Part shown: piece by piece, positions 1 to 11,748 of the stretch | How positions within the stretch are numbered: the first letter of the stretch is position 1 | Layout of the letters: every line of letters begins with the position of its first letter | NCBI GenBank assembly: GCA_014529385.2 | Contig: CM043952.1 | Location: 61,646,119 to 61,710,118, forward strand | Length of the DNA: 64,000 nt | Source: Adiantum capillus-veneris | Lineage: Eukaryota > Streptophyta > Polypodiopsida > Polypodiales > Pteridaceae | Direction of reading: 5' to 3' | Notes under the pieces: generated by a model | What the model was told of the DNA's origin: nothing | Database searches by the model: none | What the model saw: only the letters and a program-made list of their open reading frames with translations | Made by a program: the position numbers and the translations under genes

Positions 1-1995
1 TCCATTTCTTGACATGGTTTGATGAGTGTGCTTGATCACTCATTTACAAATTTGCACAATTTTTGCGTCTGCAGCACCCTTATCATTTGCTTCGTTTGTT
101 TAATGCATGCCATGCTACATTAAAATTTTGAAGATTTCCAACAAGCACGGCTTGTATTGACTTTTCAAATGATAAGTATTTGTTGAATGTATGCGTTTAT
201 TATGATGCTCTTGGCATACATTACTGGCATAGTTGTTACTCATGGCTTGAGTCTATACCACCTTGACTTGAAGCACAACTCGTCAGCAGTTCAATTTGAA
301 GCAAATGCATAGCCAAATTGCAGTGTTTTTGGACTCTCAAGGAGATTGGCACATCCTGTTGCTTGACTTGATGCAGGGGGCAAGTTGTTCGGCATGGCCG
401 ACTCCTTGTCACTATTTCTAGCAGCTCCGAGAGGATGCACAACCACACAATATTACTTCATTCAAATTGAAATTGCTTGACAAGGTCGATTCTTTTTCTC
501 ATGCTCTCTGTATGAAAATAGCCACATCCATTGGCTATTAGAACTAACAGATTTTGGTGAAGCAAGGCTTCAATTTAGGGATCTTCCATTGCGGCTTCTC
601 CCGTTTGGCATATGCTATGAGCATACGGATTTGGGAGGGATTAGGCAATGGGCTTGCAAGTTCTTTTATTTCATGCTCGACGTATATGGCGCAAGAGGGT
701 GAGTTGTGTATACAACAATTTCCACTTGTTGTGTATACGACCACTCCCACTCGCACGGCACATATGGCTATGAGCCATCTATCCGACAGTCACATATGGC
801 TATGAGACATATTTGTGCAAGTTTCTCCTATGAACTCTCAGAACAACTGGTTACAACTACGACCAGTTTTCCACAAAGCAAGGCTTCTCACTTGTGCCAA
901 GGTACTGCCCATAGACTTAGAATCAAGGGCATTGGTCCACAAGTTCAGGGAACTAGCATAATAGGGGTATCACCTCACAGAATCCCTACCAGTTTAGAAT
1001 GTGCAAGGCACTTAAGGTTTTGGCTCTCACGGTTGAAGCCATCACTTTTGCCAAGGGCTTAAAATTTTGTATGCAAGGCATGCTAGCTAGGTGGATTCGA
1101 TTCTACCGCATCATGAAACACGCGTCAGCTATAACACCATACACTTTGTCAAGGACAAGATAAGTTTTGGATTGTTTAACATGATTTTTGGGTTGTTGCC
1201 AAAACACAACAACACTAAAAAGAACCTAAAATTTGGACTTAATTCAAAGGCAAAGTGCTATCATTAAGTCACACTGGTGTCATCACAACCAAATCCATGG
1301 TAGCTGGGTCAGTCTGTGACTTGTTTGTGTTTTTCTATTACCTCTCTCGATGAGAGAGTCATAGCAGAAAACTGTTGCATGCTTATAGGATAAGTTGCAC
1401 GTTAGGCATAAGATGCACAAGAGCATGGCAATCAGCTATACACGTCATAGTCGTTTAAGGAAAGTTTCTTAGCCCAGCAGCATGCTCTTCTTTTCTCCCT
1501 TTCTTATTTCTCTCAAAGAATAATGAAAACTTTTTACGAATATTTTGATACATGTTTTGCTCGTGAGTCGGCCTGAGCCAAGCAGCTCTAACTCTCAGCT
1601 AGTAAGTGGCCAAGACGCCACTCCAATTAGTCTTCATCGGTTCCTCAATTGAACACTAATTCGTTATTGGCATAAGGGCTCTCAGCCACACAGGCTAAGA
1701 GCCATTGTCAGACCTAGGATAAGACCCAAATGATGGCATCTCTTGGGGGATTGTTCTCCAGCTTGAACAGATCTACCGTATGGAGTTCCCATCGATGTTA
1801 ATATCCAAGCAAGAGTCTTGCCACTACAGATCTTTTGGGTGTTTAGTACGCACTACATTTTTTTAGTGCTCGAATTGAGTTTTTGATCATCTTAAACTCA
1901 CATTAGTTGATCTCTACCATGGCGTATAAATGCAGCAATCAGTCGAGACAGCATGGCTGTCCATAACAGTTAGGCATCTCCCTTGTGTGGATCAA
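1..1995. other. Intergenic DNA without recognisable gene
   Basis: Only short open frames are present (none above about 120 codons), and none shows a domain or a plausible gene structure. The GC content is moderate and there are no long simple repeats. Two small direct repeats occur: GTTGTGTATAC at 703-713 and 728-738, and a 16-bp CACATATGGC-type repeat at 759-774 and 791-806. An imperfect stem (GGCTCTCAGCC with GGCTAAGAGCC) lies near 1678-1706. The stretch may be old transposon debris, but I cannot assign it. Confidence 0.5.
703..806. repeat. Short direct repeats
   Basis: GTTGTGTATAC occurs at 703-713 and again at 728-738. A 16-bp unit starting CACATATGGC occurs at 759-774 and 791-806, 32 bp apart. 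They look like local slippage duplications. No element boundary is associated with them. Confidence 0.5.
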
Positions 1996-2148
1996 TGTTG
2001 GACCAAAGGGTAGACAGACATGCGAATAACCACCCAACCATCCTATTTATAGGCCCTTGGCCCTCTTCCATATATAGACCCCTTTACTGCATGTGCGTCC
2101 GGCACTTTGCCACGGTTGTGCCCCCCTAGTCCTACCCTTGGCATGACA
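1996..2148 (-). repeat. 3' LTR of L (153 bp)
   Basis: The sequence begins TGTTGGACC and ends TGACA in window orientation. It has the same length as the copy at 4312-4464, with roughly fifteen differences by eye. The minus strand carries TATAAATAGG, a good TATA box for a minus-strand element. A minus-strand polypurine tract follows at about 2149-2165. Confidence 0.8.
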
Positions 2149-2341
2149 TTACTCCCCACTTGGAGAAGCATTTTTGTCCTCGCAATACCCAAGTGGTGGT
2201 ATCTTCATAAGAACACTTATGTTTTCTATCGTGGCATCCCTCATGGATCCAACGGTTTGTTGGATCGAAAACCGATTCAAGAGGAGGTTCAATGAAATCA
2301 AGAATAACCTCTTGATTTTCTACATTGTTGTCCTTGTGCAA
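2132..2341 (-). pseudogene. Degenerate pol 3' end of L
   Basis: A minus-strand frame of 69 codons ends next to the 3' LTR. It contains a VILDFIEPPLES-like stretch and a tail reading LRGQKCFSKWG. Both resemble the integrase C-terminal/chromodomain end of chromovirus polyproteins, and the better preserved relative at 56333-56701 has DLIEP and a similar run to its 3' LTR. No catalytic residues remain. This is inferred from the position beside the polypurine tract and the short resemblances, so it is only a fragment. Confidence 0.45.
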
Positions 2342-4298
2342 CCATCTTGGTTAACCGACCCATAACCAACATAGCGTGAAGACTCCATCTAGAATTCACT
2401 TGTGAATACTAAACGATTTATCACAACTAAGAGGTGTCTAAATGCATACCCAGGTTTCAAATTTTTTGAAGGTACTGGAACATCCAATACAACCTCTACT
2501 CAACTTTCCATGAAAGTACTATGCTGACATACTCATAAGCAGCAACCAATCCCTTGACTTTCTGTTGTTTCTTGCTAGTAGCCAACCTCATAAAAACTGA
2601 TGATCAAGGTTGATAACTTGAGAATAGCAGACAGAGACTAAAACTAGTCGTAACATGTCTTTCATCATGTGAAGCAAACTCCATACCAGAAAGGTAACCA
2701 ATCCAGTTGTTTCGCTTCTTGCTAACGTATGCACTTAGCATATCCTTTAGCATGGTTTACTAACGTATGTGCTTAGTATATCCTTTAGTACTAAATATAA
2801 TTCTTGTAAGCTGCCCATCCAACGCGGGATGAATAGCAGTAGTAAGAGTGAGGTGCTTTCCCCCAACCACTTACAGTCTTCCATGACAAACGATAAACTA
2901 TGACTCACCAAGTGAGGTTTCAACCATATACTAGATATGTAGGGGAGACAACCAACTAGGTTAAAAGTGGATTGGAGTTTAGAACATCCAACCACAAACA
3001 CCAATACTACACTATTATCTCGTATGATGAGGTGTAACTCATAATAAATCTTCAAAAGAGATTGCACTAGCAGTGCAAAAGGGTGCAGAAAGAATTAAGT
3101 CCATGAATTTGCATGCCGTTCCGAATAAATCTATGTTAAACACTAGGTCCCATAACACTTAGTGTGCATGCATTTAACACAAACATATCTGAACCACAAT
3201 TCCATGATGATACTTTCCACGGTACATATGTGAAAGCCTTGCAACAAAAGTTGGACCATAGTAGAATATGACAACCCAGTCATACCTAGGTACCAACCAT
3301 GAGACATTCTTAGTAACATAGCATACTTGGCTATATGTAGAAACAACCCTCTGTTAAGGTGGTTTCACAGCACCTGTAATCATAACAAGTCTGTATGTAG
3401 TACCCGATAATTTTTTGCCACTGAAATTGTTCCTGATATTGTGTGCCCATAATGGTCGAATGAATGGATGCGACTAGCACCTAGGGACTTCGTCGCGACA
3501 CATCATTAGGAATTGAGCACCAGTGTCAGTCCCAGAGACTCATATTTGCCACATGTGGATTATGTCTCAAATAAGGATGTCAGAAAAAGTGACATCCTTA
3601 TGTCTCAAATAAGGATGTCAGGAAAAGTGACATCCATCAAGTACGAGTTGTACTTGTGTATGAAGGTAACTGCAAACACTCCGCAACAAGAGTGAGAGGG
3701 ACCCTCATTATCATGCTCCACACTGGCTAAACTGAACCCTTGAGTTCCTAGACCATATTATATCCCATGTGACAACATGTGCCAAATCGAACCCAACAAG
3801 TGGGTTCATAACAGCATAATGTATATTGGACACTATGGCCCAAAATACTTTGTTTTGACATGCCCTTGGTATGTCTCAAAAATATTCAAGCGTATTTATA
3901 CGACTTGAAAAAAAACAAGCAACATTGCACTGGAAACCTTGGGTGCTGCCTTCGCAATCCAAACCCTTGGATGAAAATCTATGTAGTCAAACCCCTTGGT
4001 AAGACCCTTTGTAGAAACTGCTCAATTAGCAGGTAATGGTAACCAACATAGTCAACCGTGTACAGAATGATTGGAATCAACTTGAAAAATTGAATTTGTC
4101 TGCTACCGCATAGTAGTTTATTGCGGACTTGTTTCCTTTAAAGTATAACGCGGATAGATCAAACTAAATCACCGGTCGGGTCTTACCTCAAAACTGTGCT
4201 GCCATAGACACTCGTAGTGCTATAGAGAGATAAGAGAGAGATTCACTCCACCATGCAAGGCCATCTTCACCCTTCCTCCATAGCTCTCCCTCCCCTGA
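2342..4298 (-). other. Decayed interior of L
   Basis: This is the internal region of the short-LTR element. The longest frame is 2747-3067 on the minus strand (106 codons) and has no domain that I recognise. A local near-duplication at about 2721-2790 repeats a block of the type CTAACGTATGYGCTTAG. The stretch 3561-3635 is a separate tandem hairpin. Confidence 0.5.
3561..3635. repeat. Tandem 38-bp repeat, each copy a hairpin
   Basis: A 38-bp unit beginning TATGTCTCAAATAAGGATGT is repeated twice head to tail (3561-3598 and 3599-3635). Each unit contains AGGATGTCA and TGACATCCT, a 9-bp inverted repeat with a 7-nt spacer; the second copy has an altered last base. The arm GGATGTC/GACATCC is also the arm of the palindromes in element Q. 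Confidence 0.8.
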
Positions 4299-4310
4299 GC
4301 TCTGATACCA
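4299..4310 (-). other. Primer-binding site of L (initiator tRNA-Met)
   Basis: The minus strand reads TGGTATCAGAGC, complementary to the 3' end of plant initiator tRNA-Met. It sits one base inside the 5' LTR. This fixes the orientation of L and the inner edge of its LTR. Confidence 0.85.
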
Positions 4311-4311
4311 A

Positions 4312-4464
4312 TGTTGGACCAAAGGGTAGACAGACATGCGAATAATCAACCAGCCATCCTATATATAGGCCCTTGGCCCAATTCCATATATAGACCCCTT
4401 TACTGCATGTGTGTTCAGCACTTTGCCAGGGCCATGCCGGCCTAGTCCTACCCTTGGCATGACA
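4312..4464 (-). repeat. 5' LTR of L (153 bp)
   Basis: This is the partner of 1996-2148, with the same ends and length. The minus strand has TATATATAGG as a TATA-like element. It directly flanks the tRNA-Met primer-binding site. Confidence 0.8.
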
Positions 4465-4590
4465 AAAGGGGATTCAAGCTATGGAAAGCTTGAAAATTAG
4501 GAGAGAGGAGAGGGAGAGGGTAGTGTGAAGAAGAAGATCAAGTTTTTAACAAACATGATTAGGGTTTTAGCCATGGATTCTCTTGGAGAG

Positions 4591-4638
<48 letters not shown>

Positions 4639-4660
4639 GAGGTGTGTGTGTGTGTGTGTG
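4591..4660. repeat. (GT)n microsatellite
   Basis: About 23 GT units run to 4636. A short interruption (AGGAG) is followed by a second GT run at about 4641-4660. Confidence 0.9.
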
Positions 4661-5638
4661 AAAGAGGTTTGGCTATGGCTTTCTCAAGTTTTCACCTTGA
4701 GAAAATGAAGGAGAGAAGTGAAAAATGAGAAGAGAAGCCCTCTTTTTATGCACATTTTTTATAAATGCTTTCACTTATCTTGATAGCTTATTTTACTTAT
4801 CAAAACTTTCTCAACAAGTTACTTACTCACCTTATCCTTATCTTCTTCTTTTCTCCTTTATATTTTTCTTTTTCCTTTTTCCTTATCTTATCTTTTCCTT
4901 ATGCTAATTTTTCTCAAAATGAAAAGCTAATTTTCTATGCATTGGTTATGTCCATGTTCCCATGGCATAAGCCAAAAGTGTTTCGTGAGTATACTTTGGT
5001 GCTTAAATTGAGTTTGAATTTTTCTCGAACATTTTTTTCTTTCTATTATTTTCTTTTTCTTTTTCATCTTTTAAGTCGGTGGCTTAGATGTGTTGGCCTT
5101 GCGCAAGGGCTAGGAGAAGGCCCTTACTGGGAAGTCGACACAAGGGAGTCATCGAGGGAAGTTGAGGGGATGTTGGAGAGAGAATGGTCATGGAGTGAGT
5201 TGTAGAGGGGAGACTGCTATTGTGATCTTGAAAGCCTGCACATATGTATTAGTGAATTAGGCATTATGTCAATAAATGATGATCTTGCAGAAATATTCCT
5301 CCCTTTGTGAAAAAGCCTTGAGAGGGACATATTTGGATGCAACGGTGAGAGTTCCTCTTCCTATCAGTGGAGGCTCCAATGCAAAACCAACACATGATTT
5401 GCTTTCTCATGTGCACAAAAAGGGGATGGCATATGCTGTTGGTTTCTCGTCTGTGGAAGTGAAAATGATTTTTTTTCCTCATGTGCATGACATTTAAGAG
5501 GGGAAGGGGGGGGGGGGAAGGGCTGATCTTATTAATTAATTGATTTTATTTTGAACTTGACGATATATGTGGTCATTTTGGAGAAAATCAAAATTTATAA
5601 GAATTTCTAGAGGATGCTTTTGTGGCAACGTGGGAAGT

Positions 5639-5643
5639 AGGAG
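5639..5643. repeat. Target-site duplication of R, left copy
   Basis: AGGAG directly precedes the R 5' LTR and is repeated at 55303-55307, immediately after the R 3' LTR almost 50 kb away. This perfect 5-bp match shows that the two distant half-sequences belong to one insertion. Confidence 0.85.
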
Positions 5644-6180
5644 TGTCATAAAATCTAATATCTAACCAACCCAAATGATTTTCTCATATTAAATTGATCA
5701 TCTAATGTGGGAGAATAAACGGGAACAAAGGTTAGAATATAGACATGTGCTTACCAATCTATCTCAACACTGAGCCAATGGTAAAGGGGTACAAACTTGA
5801 GATGGTCTGACAAAGAGCAAGGCTAACCAATAGAGCTTAAAAGACCTTAAGGTTAGCTTCATTGAAGACCTCCAAAGGTTAGTGTTAAAAGTCCTTTGAC
5901 CTTAGGTAAGCTAGGGTTGTGCTTGAGGTGGGAACCCGGCCCAAGCTTGAGGTGCTTGTCGTGCCTAATGACTGAGATGCTTGAGATGCTTGAAGTTATT
6001 GATGATTGAGATGCTTGAGGTTCTTGTCATGCTTGAGATGCTAGGGTTGTACTTGAGGTGGGAACCCAGTCCAAGCTTGAGGGGCTTAAGGGCCGAGCTT
6101 GTGGTGAGAATTGGGCCCAAGGTTGAGGGGCTTCAGGTGTCACAAAAGTCAAAGCATATCCCTACAAGGAGGGAACAAGT
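5644..6180 (+). repeat. R 5' LTR, first piece
   Basis: The piece aligns with 53729 onward of the 3' LTR, including the shared phrase beginning TGTCATAAAATCTAATATCT. It contains a degenerate minisatellite at about 5970-6115 built from GATGCTTGAGG-like words, also present at about 54040-54190. It ends at the E1 insertion point. Confidence 0.88.
6176..6180. repeat. Target-site duplication of E1, left copy
   Basis: CAAGT precedes the E1 5' LTR, and CAAGC follows the 3' LTR at 19800-19804. The uninterrupted R copy reads GGGCAAGCCATG at the same place, so the left copy has undergone one C-to-T change. Confidence 0.8.
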
Positions 6181-6762
6181 TGTTAACCCTCACGGCTCAC
6201 GGACACCCTATCACCTACGACAGACGTTGTAATATTTACTTGGTAGAGTCAGGGACCGGGCTTGTCGGTCCAATAGGAAAAGGGTAAGAGTGATCGTCGA
6301 GCGATGAGAGGCGCACTCTAACTGGAATATTCAAGGAATTAGTTGGCTGGGCACGGGCGCCCAAGTGTGAATGGGGCGAGCTCATATAAAAGTCAATTAA
6401 ACTTAAAATTCACTCATTCTCTCATTTGTGCAATTGAAGAGTGCTCTTGCTCCATCTCCATCTTCTTCTTCTTCATCTCCTTGTGTGTGTGTGTGTGTGT
6501 GTGTGTATGCGTGAGAGAGAGAGAGAGAGGAAGAGAGAGAGAGAGAGTGTGTGTGCGATCGAGCATTGCGACGACGGCATGGCGGCGGTGAAGCGGTTGA
6601 GCACGGCGTAGCGGCGTCTCCTTCTTCTTCGCGGCGAGGAATCCTCCACGAAAGCAAGCGTAGCTTACTAGTTTAGGCTTGTTGTGTGCTTGGAGCCATT
6701 TGTGGCTCGCACACGGTGTATCGGCAAGTTCCTTGCATTGACATGTGCGATATACGCGCACA
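6181..6762 (+). repeat. 5' LTR of E1 (582 bp)
   Basis: The LTR begins TGTTAACCC and ends in CGCGCACA. A TATA box (TATAAAAG, 6385-6392) is followed by CT-rich sequence and compound (TG)n/(GA)n microsatellites at about 6482-6553. Compared with the 3' LTR it has about 56 extra bases near 6204-6258 and lacks about 35 bases near 6660, so the two have diverged by indels as well as point changes. Confidence 0.9.
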
Positions 6763-6766
6763 TTTT

Positions 6767-6784
6767 TGGTGCCGTTGCCGGGGA
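6767..6784 (+). other. Primer-binding site of E1 (tRNA-Asp type)
   Basis: TGGTGCCGTTGCCGGGGA differs by one base (C to T) from the complement of the plant tRNA-Asp 3' end, TGGCGCCGTTGCCGGGGA. It lies four bases after the LTR end. This site is typical of Athila/Tat-type plant Ty3 elements. Confidence 0.9.
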
Positions 6785-7583
6785 ATGCCATACACTAAGC
6801 TTGAATGGCACTCTGTGCTTCTTTTGTGGTGCAATTTCAAATGTAGGAAAGGTAAGAAAGGAGGGTGTGTGTGTTGAGAAGAAGGATTTTGTGTTATACT
6901 GTGTATTTTCTTTGTTAATGGAGTTTTCAAAGGCACTGTGTTTATTCTCTATGTATTAAAGTTGTTAGTTTTCTTTGTTAATGGAGTTTTCAAAGGTACT
7001 GTGTTTATTCTCTTTGTATTAAGGTTGTTAGTTTTCTGTGTAATGTAATGTACAGTAAGTAGGAAGTAGATCTATGAGAGCTAATAGAGTGTGTTAGTGT
7101 GTAATAGTAGGTGTATTAGTTAGAAGTAGCTAGATAGAGTGTGTGTGTGTGTGCTCTCGCGCAGGCCGCGGCGACCTTATCCTTTATAAAAATTCAAAAA
7201 AATTAAAAAAATTATTTAAAAAATTTAAAAAAATAAAGGTAGGACCAGGATCGAGAATATCTCCCAGACCCAAGCCCAGACTTAAGTTCAAGCTCACGCT
7301 CAGGCTTAGACGTCTATCGCCTTTTAAAATTACGAATTTTAGCTTCACATGTAGCTAAAAATCGATTTTTTGAGGACCAACGGAACTTCGGATGCCCGAA
7401 AATTATGTTGTAAAGCACACACCGACCCTCTGAGTGATACGCTCGTTTTGAGCTATCACACACTTTAATAAAAAAAAAATCGATCATTAAAAACGTAAAA
7501 AACACGAGTGAAAACGGACGCTTAAAAAGTAAGCGGTTAACCTTCGAGGTTATTCGCCGATGCTTGTAAGGTGCCAAAGGCAC
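6785..7583 (+). other. E1 leader with 63-bp tandem duplication
   Basis: This is the untranslated leader between the primer-binding site and gag. A block of about 63 bp beginning TTTTCTTTGTTAATGGAGTT is duplicated in tandem at about 6907-7032 with a few mismatches. AAAG/GTAAGA at 6848-6857 matches a splice-donor consensus. A TG run and an A-rich stretch (7186-7237) follow. No ORF of note is present. Confidence 0.65.
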
Positions 7584-10500
7584 ATGCATCTGCGCTCTGG
7601 TCGTGTGCTAGAGACGGAGCAACTAGAGAGAATCTTGACTTACGCGAGTTCTCAATATCCACCTACTTTAGGTTCCGGGCCCTCGGTGGGGACCCAAGGT
7701 AGTACAAACCAAGACCCGAACATAGCGACTAGTGACTCTTCCTCTGACTAGGACATCATGGAGGGTTTCCAAATGCCTAATCCCGATAGCTCAAGCCAAG
7801 ACATGCATGCCATGGACCCGCGGTCCGGGCCGAGCGTGCTTAGCCGCCTAAAGGAAACCTTTAGTAGAGCCACTCGCTCCGAACATGGAGCTAATGGTGT
7901 AAATGAGGGGCGTGGGGAAGTAAATTCTCCATTCATGACCAACGTAGACCCTATACCGTTAGAGAATGTGCACGTGAATACTTCATTCACTGCACCTCCT
8001 GACTCTTCAGAGTTAATTCCCTCCGAGGTCATATTACCCGATGGTAGAAGCCTTGCCGAAGTGCAAGAGGTCGAGCGATATATCCTTGCAGCGAGGGAAA
8101 AGGAAATTGAGAGCTTACGCAAGGCGGAGCAACGAAGAGAGTTAAAATCAAAAGGGCCTATGTTAATATCTTTGCTAGGAGAGCAATCGAGTGCTCCTGA
8201 CTTAGCAACCGCTAAGGGCCAACCACCAGAAATCAACATTGCATCTAGCTCAAAGGACACCCCTAGCATCTCAATCCTACATGGAGTGTTCCTGCAGGGA
8301 GTACGAACTACAAACGGAAACTCTAACCGACCTGTACACACGTCACACCTATCACGTGGGTTGGTTAGATGTCCTACAATCCACAATGGGCTCTACTAGT
8401 GTGGAGGATCAACAACAAAGAGTTTGTGAGGTCATCCATAGGGTCATTGAGTTAGAGAGACAGAACAGGGGATCAACATGCCTTCAACGGGTCTCATGAG
8501 ATTCTTGGATACCGGAAAGGCTAAACAACCGACCTTATCGCAAATGGAGACTCCCTCGGTAAGTCTGATGGATCCTCCATATGTTGTTTCACCAGGGGTC
8601 TCAGTGCAATCTGAGCCCACAAGTGATAGCTTCACCTTTCCAAGTCTAGCTCATCTTTCCCTTGATGACACCACGGCTACCACCCCAATGATGGGCATGG
8701 CAAGAAACATGCCATGGACCACTACATGGTAGCTCAATGTCTGCAACAGTACCTACAAGTGTGTACCAATCGTATACACCCATGGGTCCTCGTACTCATG
8801 TAGTCCCTACCCTCCCATTGTTTCAATTACCCATGCTCCACAACCACAACACCACCCAAGTTCTTATTTCCATGGGACTATACCGGCTAGCATTAGCATG
8901 TCACATCCGATGTCTGCTATGCCTAGGGCCACACATATGAACTTTGGACCACCACATGGCACAACATCGTACCCAACATGGAACCCAAGGGCTTCCTATG
9001 CACCAAGCCCGATGCCAATACCTACTCCACATGTAGTCTCTGGAGCACCTCCACCCACGGTGCCTGCTCACTTAGGTGACTTGGCAACATTTGCTCAAGC
9101 TATCGGTCAATCTATTGCTGAGAATATGCGTAACGTGCCTAATAGAGAGCCTAGAAGTAAGGTAGTACAATAGCCAAGCTCACACAAAAATTTAGTGGAG
9201 ACGGCGATGTGAGAAATCATATCGAAGTGTTTGAACAAATATGCGATTCTCTAGGAGAACACAATGACCTACATAAGAGCAATGCTTTAAGCCTAACCTT
9301 AAGTGGACAGGCTGGGGATTGGTATAGAACCCTAAGGGTGGAAGAAAAAATGATTTACCCTACTCTTAGGAGACTGTTCTTAAAAGAATACATACGGGAG
9401 GGAGTGCTTTGGGGTGTAACCTCTCAGCTCCAGAAAGCCCAACGAGAGGAAGGAGAGTTGGTGAGAGACTTTATTAGTCGCTTGAAGCATTTGAATTCTC
9501 GATGTAATCTAAATGAGCACTTCAACAATAACCAATTGCTTGATAGATTCATTAGGGGATTACGACATGAGGATATCTACAATGGCTTAGTCATTAGAGG
9601 TATCACCACTTGGGAAGCAGTCACCACCAATGCGATACCGATTGGAGGATAATTTAATGATTCAAGGAGAAAGAGTGTCTGTTGAGTCTAAATCTATTAG
9701 CTCACAAGCATCGGGGCATCAGCCAATGACCCTAAAGCCTATTGCTAAGGAGCCAAAGATATCTGAGATGACTTTAGCAGATCTCACCAAGGCTATTCAA
9801 GAGAGTCTTAGAGACAATCGTGCTCCGCAAAACAATCATATGTATCCAAGAAGGGAGCAACAATGGTGCTTAGTATGCTATGGACCGCATAGTACCAGTG
9901 AATGCCCTACTTTTAGAGTAAAATTCAATGGGAACTGCAATGCCTGTGGGAGGTATGGTCATCAAGCTAAGTATTGCATAGTATTTAAGCGGGCGATGGC
10001 CAATAGACCAACCTTAGCATGGACAGACACACTTCGAGTGCCTGCATTGATGCCGGCCCCACCTCTTGAACAAACAGCACAACACATGGTCCCTAGGGCC
10101 CAAAATGTTGCTCAAACAACACCTTTACCACCTCCAGTGCTAGGACCGCAACCACCACATCCGAGAATCACTTATGTGAATCAAGTGGGTTGTGAGTCAT
10201 CTATTTCTTGTTTGGAAGGCTGTGAGGAAGATATAGATCCTAATATTGCCTATGGGATGGATGTGCTTGAAGAAAGTCCACAATACTACATGGAGGACTA
10301 TTGGGGACAAGTCAAACCTGTATATCAAGTAGCTGCTCTTGCGGCAAGAGGCCAAAATATCAATTACACTGCTAAGAGACCACCTCTTCAATGCTATGAT
10401 TGTGGAGGTCCACATCGTGTAGCCAAGTGTCCTATTAGGCTACAAAAGAACGCCACACTAATGCAAACCAATCAAGCGAGCACGTCTACAATGCCGATAC

Positions 10501-10649
10501 TCATGTGTAATCGATGTGGCATAGATCATTTGATTGCCCAATGTCCAAATAATCCAAATGCACCGAAGATCAGGCCATTAAACTTGATTGAAGTCACCGA
10601 GGAGCCATCACAAAGTACACCTGTGGTACCAGTAAACGTACTCACATGA
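7584..10649 (+). pseudogene. gag: E1 gag, broken
   Basis: The start MHLRSGR at 7584 is the usual opening of plant Ty3 gag proteins of this type. The coding sequence then runs through several frames: 7584-8399 with an in-frame stop at 7749-7751, then fragments to 9173. The capsid-like retrotrans_gag segment is at 9209-9652 (NALSLTLSGQAGDWY through the IRGLRHEDI area). From 9630 to 10649 there is a nucleocapsid region with four CCHC-like knuckles beginning CLVCYGPH, CNACGRYGHQ, CYDCGGPH and CNRCGIDH. Gag packages the element RNA and forms the particle. Several stops and frameshifts show that it is dead. Confidence 0.88.
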
Positions 10650-11748
10650 TCGATGCTCCAAAAACAAAATAATATTCTTGAGGAAAGAGACACGGCATCA
10701 ATTGCCCAATCTCAAAAAAGGAAGAAAACACGAAGATAGAGATCGCAAAAAGCAACGAAGTCAGACCCCAGTTCAAAGACCAACATAGGGACTGGTGATG
10801 ACCCCGTATATATGAATGACGCTGAAGAGGATTCTAATTCATGAGAAACCATGGAGACCAAAACGTCCACTAAGATAGAAACCAACAAGGGAGATCTTCA
10901 TGAGCCACAGTGGCAAGGATCCAAGAAGAAGATAGGAACTTATCCAAACCCTACAGAGGAGATTGAGCGAGTCAAGCAATTAAGGAGTTTGGTAGAAGAT
11001 ACCCAAAGGGGTCTAAAACCAGCACCTAGGCAGATCCAGATTACAGACACCATGTTCCCTACGCAACAACAACCTCACCGAGTCCATAGACCCTTAGCCA
11101 TACCTAGTGTCATCCAAGAAGAAAGTGACTTAAAGTCATGGGAAAGTGGGCGTACTCACTTCTTGATGGAAAGAATGTTTACAAAGGGACTACTTGATCC
11201 TATCGAAGAAATGGAGATCCCATCTTCCCCACATCAAGGGACTAAATTCCAAAAGGTGCCGTTAAACATTGCCAAATTGATGGATTTCATGTCTTCAGAA
11301 GTTAGAACCACCATCATCTCCAAACTATATAAAGACCCTGAGCTAGTCTCAGCTTTTCAAGACTTCCTCAATGGAGAACTGAAGTTTGGGCTACCACAAT
11401 TTGCCTAGATGGATGGAGCTGGGGAGATGCCAATAGAGGAGGAACACTTAGATCCACAACCCAACCTAGATGAGAACCTTGTTATAGAAATACTTGTTAA
11501 CAAGTTGAGACAATACTTTGAGGGTGATGAATCCAATGCGACTGAAGTTTGGGCTACCACAATTTGCCTATATGGATGGAGCTGGGGAGATGCCAATAGA
11601 GGAGGAACACTTAGATCCACAACCCAACCTAGATGAGAACCTTGTTATAGAAATACCTGTTAACAAGTTGAGACAATACTTTGAGGGTGATGAATCCAAT
11701 GCGACCATACCAATCACTACTAAGGGATTAACTGTGAAGGGAATCCTT
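10650..11748 (+). pseudogene. E1 gag-protease linker with tandem duplication
   Basis: This is an in-element linker of no recognised fold, open at 10851-11408 (185 codons). It is charged and poor in hydrophobic segments. It is interrupted by a 163-bp tandem duplication at 11381-11706. Because 163 is not a multiple of three, the duplication shifts frame. The first copy also has a TAG (11406-11408) where the second copy reads TAT. Confidence 0.7.
11381..11706. repeat. 163-bp tandem duplication in E1
   Basis: The copies 11381-11543 and 11544-11706 are nearly identical, both beginning GAAGTTTGGGCTACC. The high identity indicates a recent slippage or unequal-exchange event compared with the general decay of E1. 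It breaks the reading frame upstream of the protease. Confidence 0.92.

Larger units (their letters stand above)
1996..4464 (-). mobile_element. L: decayed short-LTR Ty3-type retrotransposon
   Basis: Two direct copies of a 153-bp sequence (1996-2148 and 4312-4464), each beginning TGTTGGACC and ending TGACA, bound a 2.2-kb interior. On the minus strand a perfect 12-nt match to the initiator tRNA-Met 3' end, TGGTATCAGAGC, sits one base from the right LTR. This makes the right copy the 5' LTR. A purine tract (AAGTGGGGAG on the minus strand) abuts the left LTR. The interior is too short for a full pol and has no long ORF, so the element is deleted and decayed. I found no matching target duplication (ATCAA versus AAAGG). 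The 3' coding debris resembles element C. Confidence 0.8.
4465..5643. other. Spacer between L and R, no gene seen
   Basis: The stretch contains (GT)n tracts at 4591-4660, a T-rich segment at about 4730-5060 and a G run at 5506-5517. The T-rich segment gives a hydrophobic-looking frame (4765-5205) that is best explained by composition. No domain or splice-consistent gene is visible. Confidence 0.5.

Noticed and set aside
1991-4469. Target-site duplication for L
   Set aside because: The flanks ATCAA and AAAGG do not match; an altered flank or recombination between elements may explain it.
4725-5205. Hydrophobic frame resembling a membrane protein
   Set aside because: It coincides with a T-rich segment; the Phe/Leu/Ser content follows base composition and no start context or homologue is apparent.
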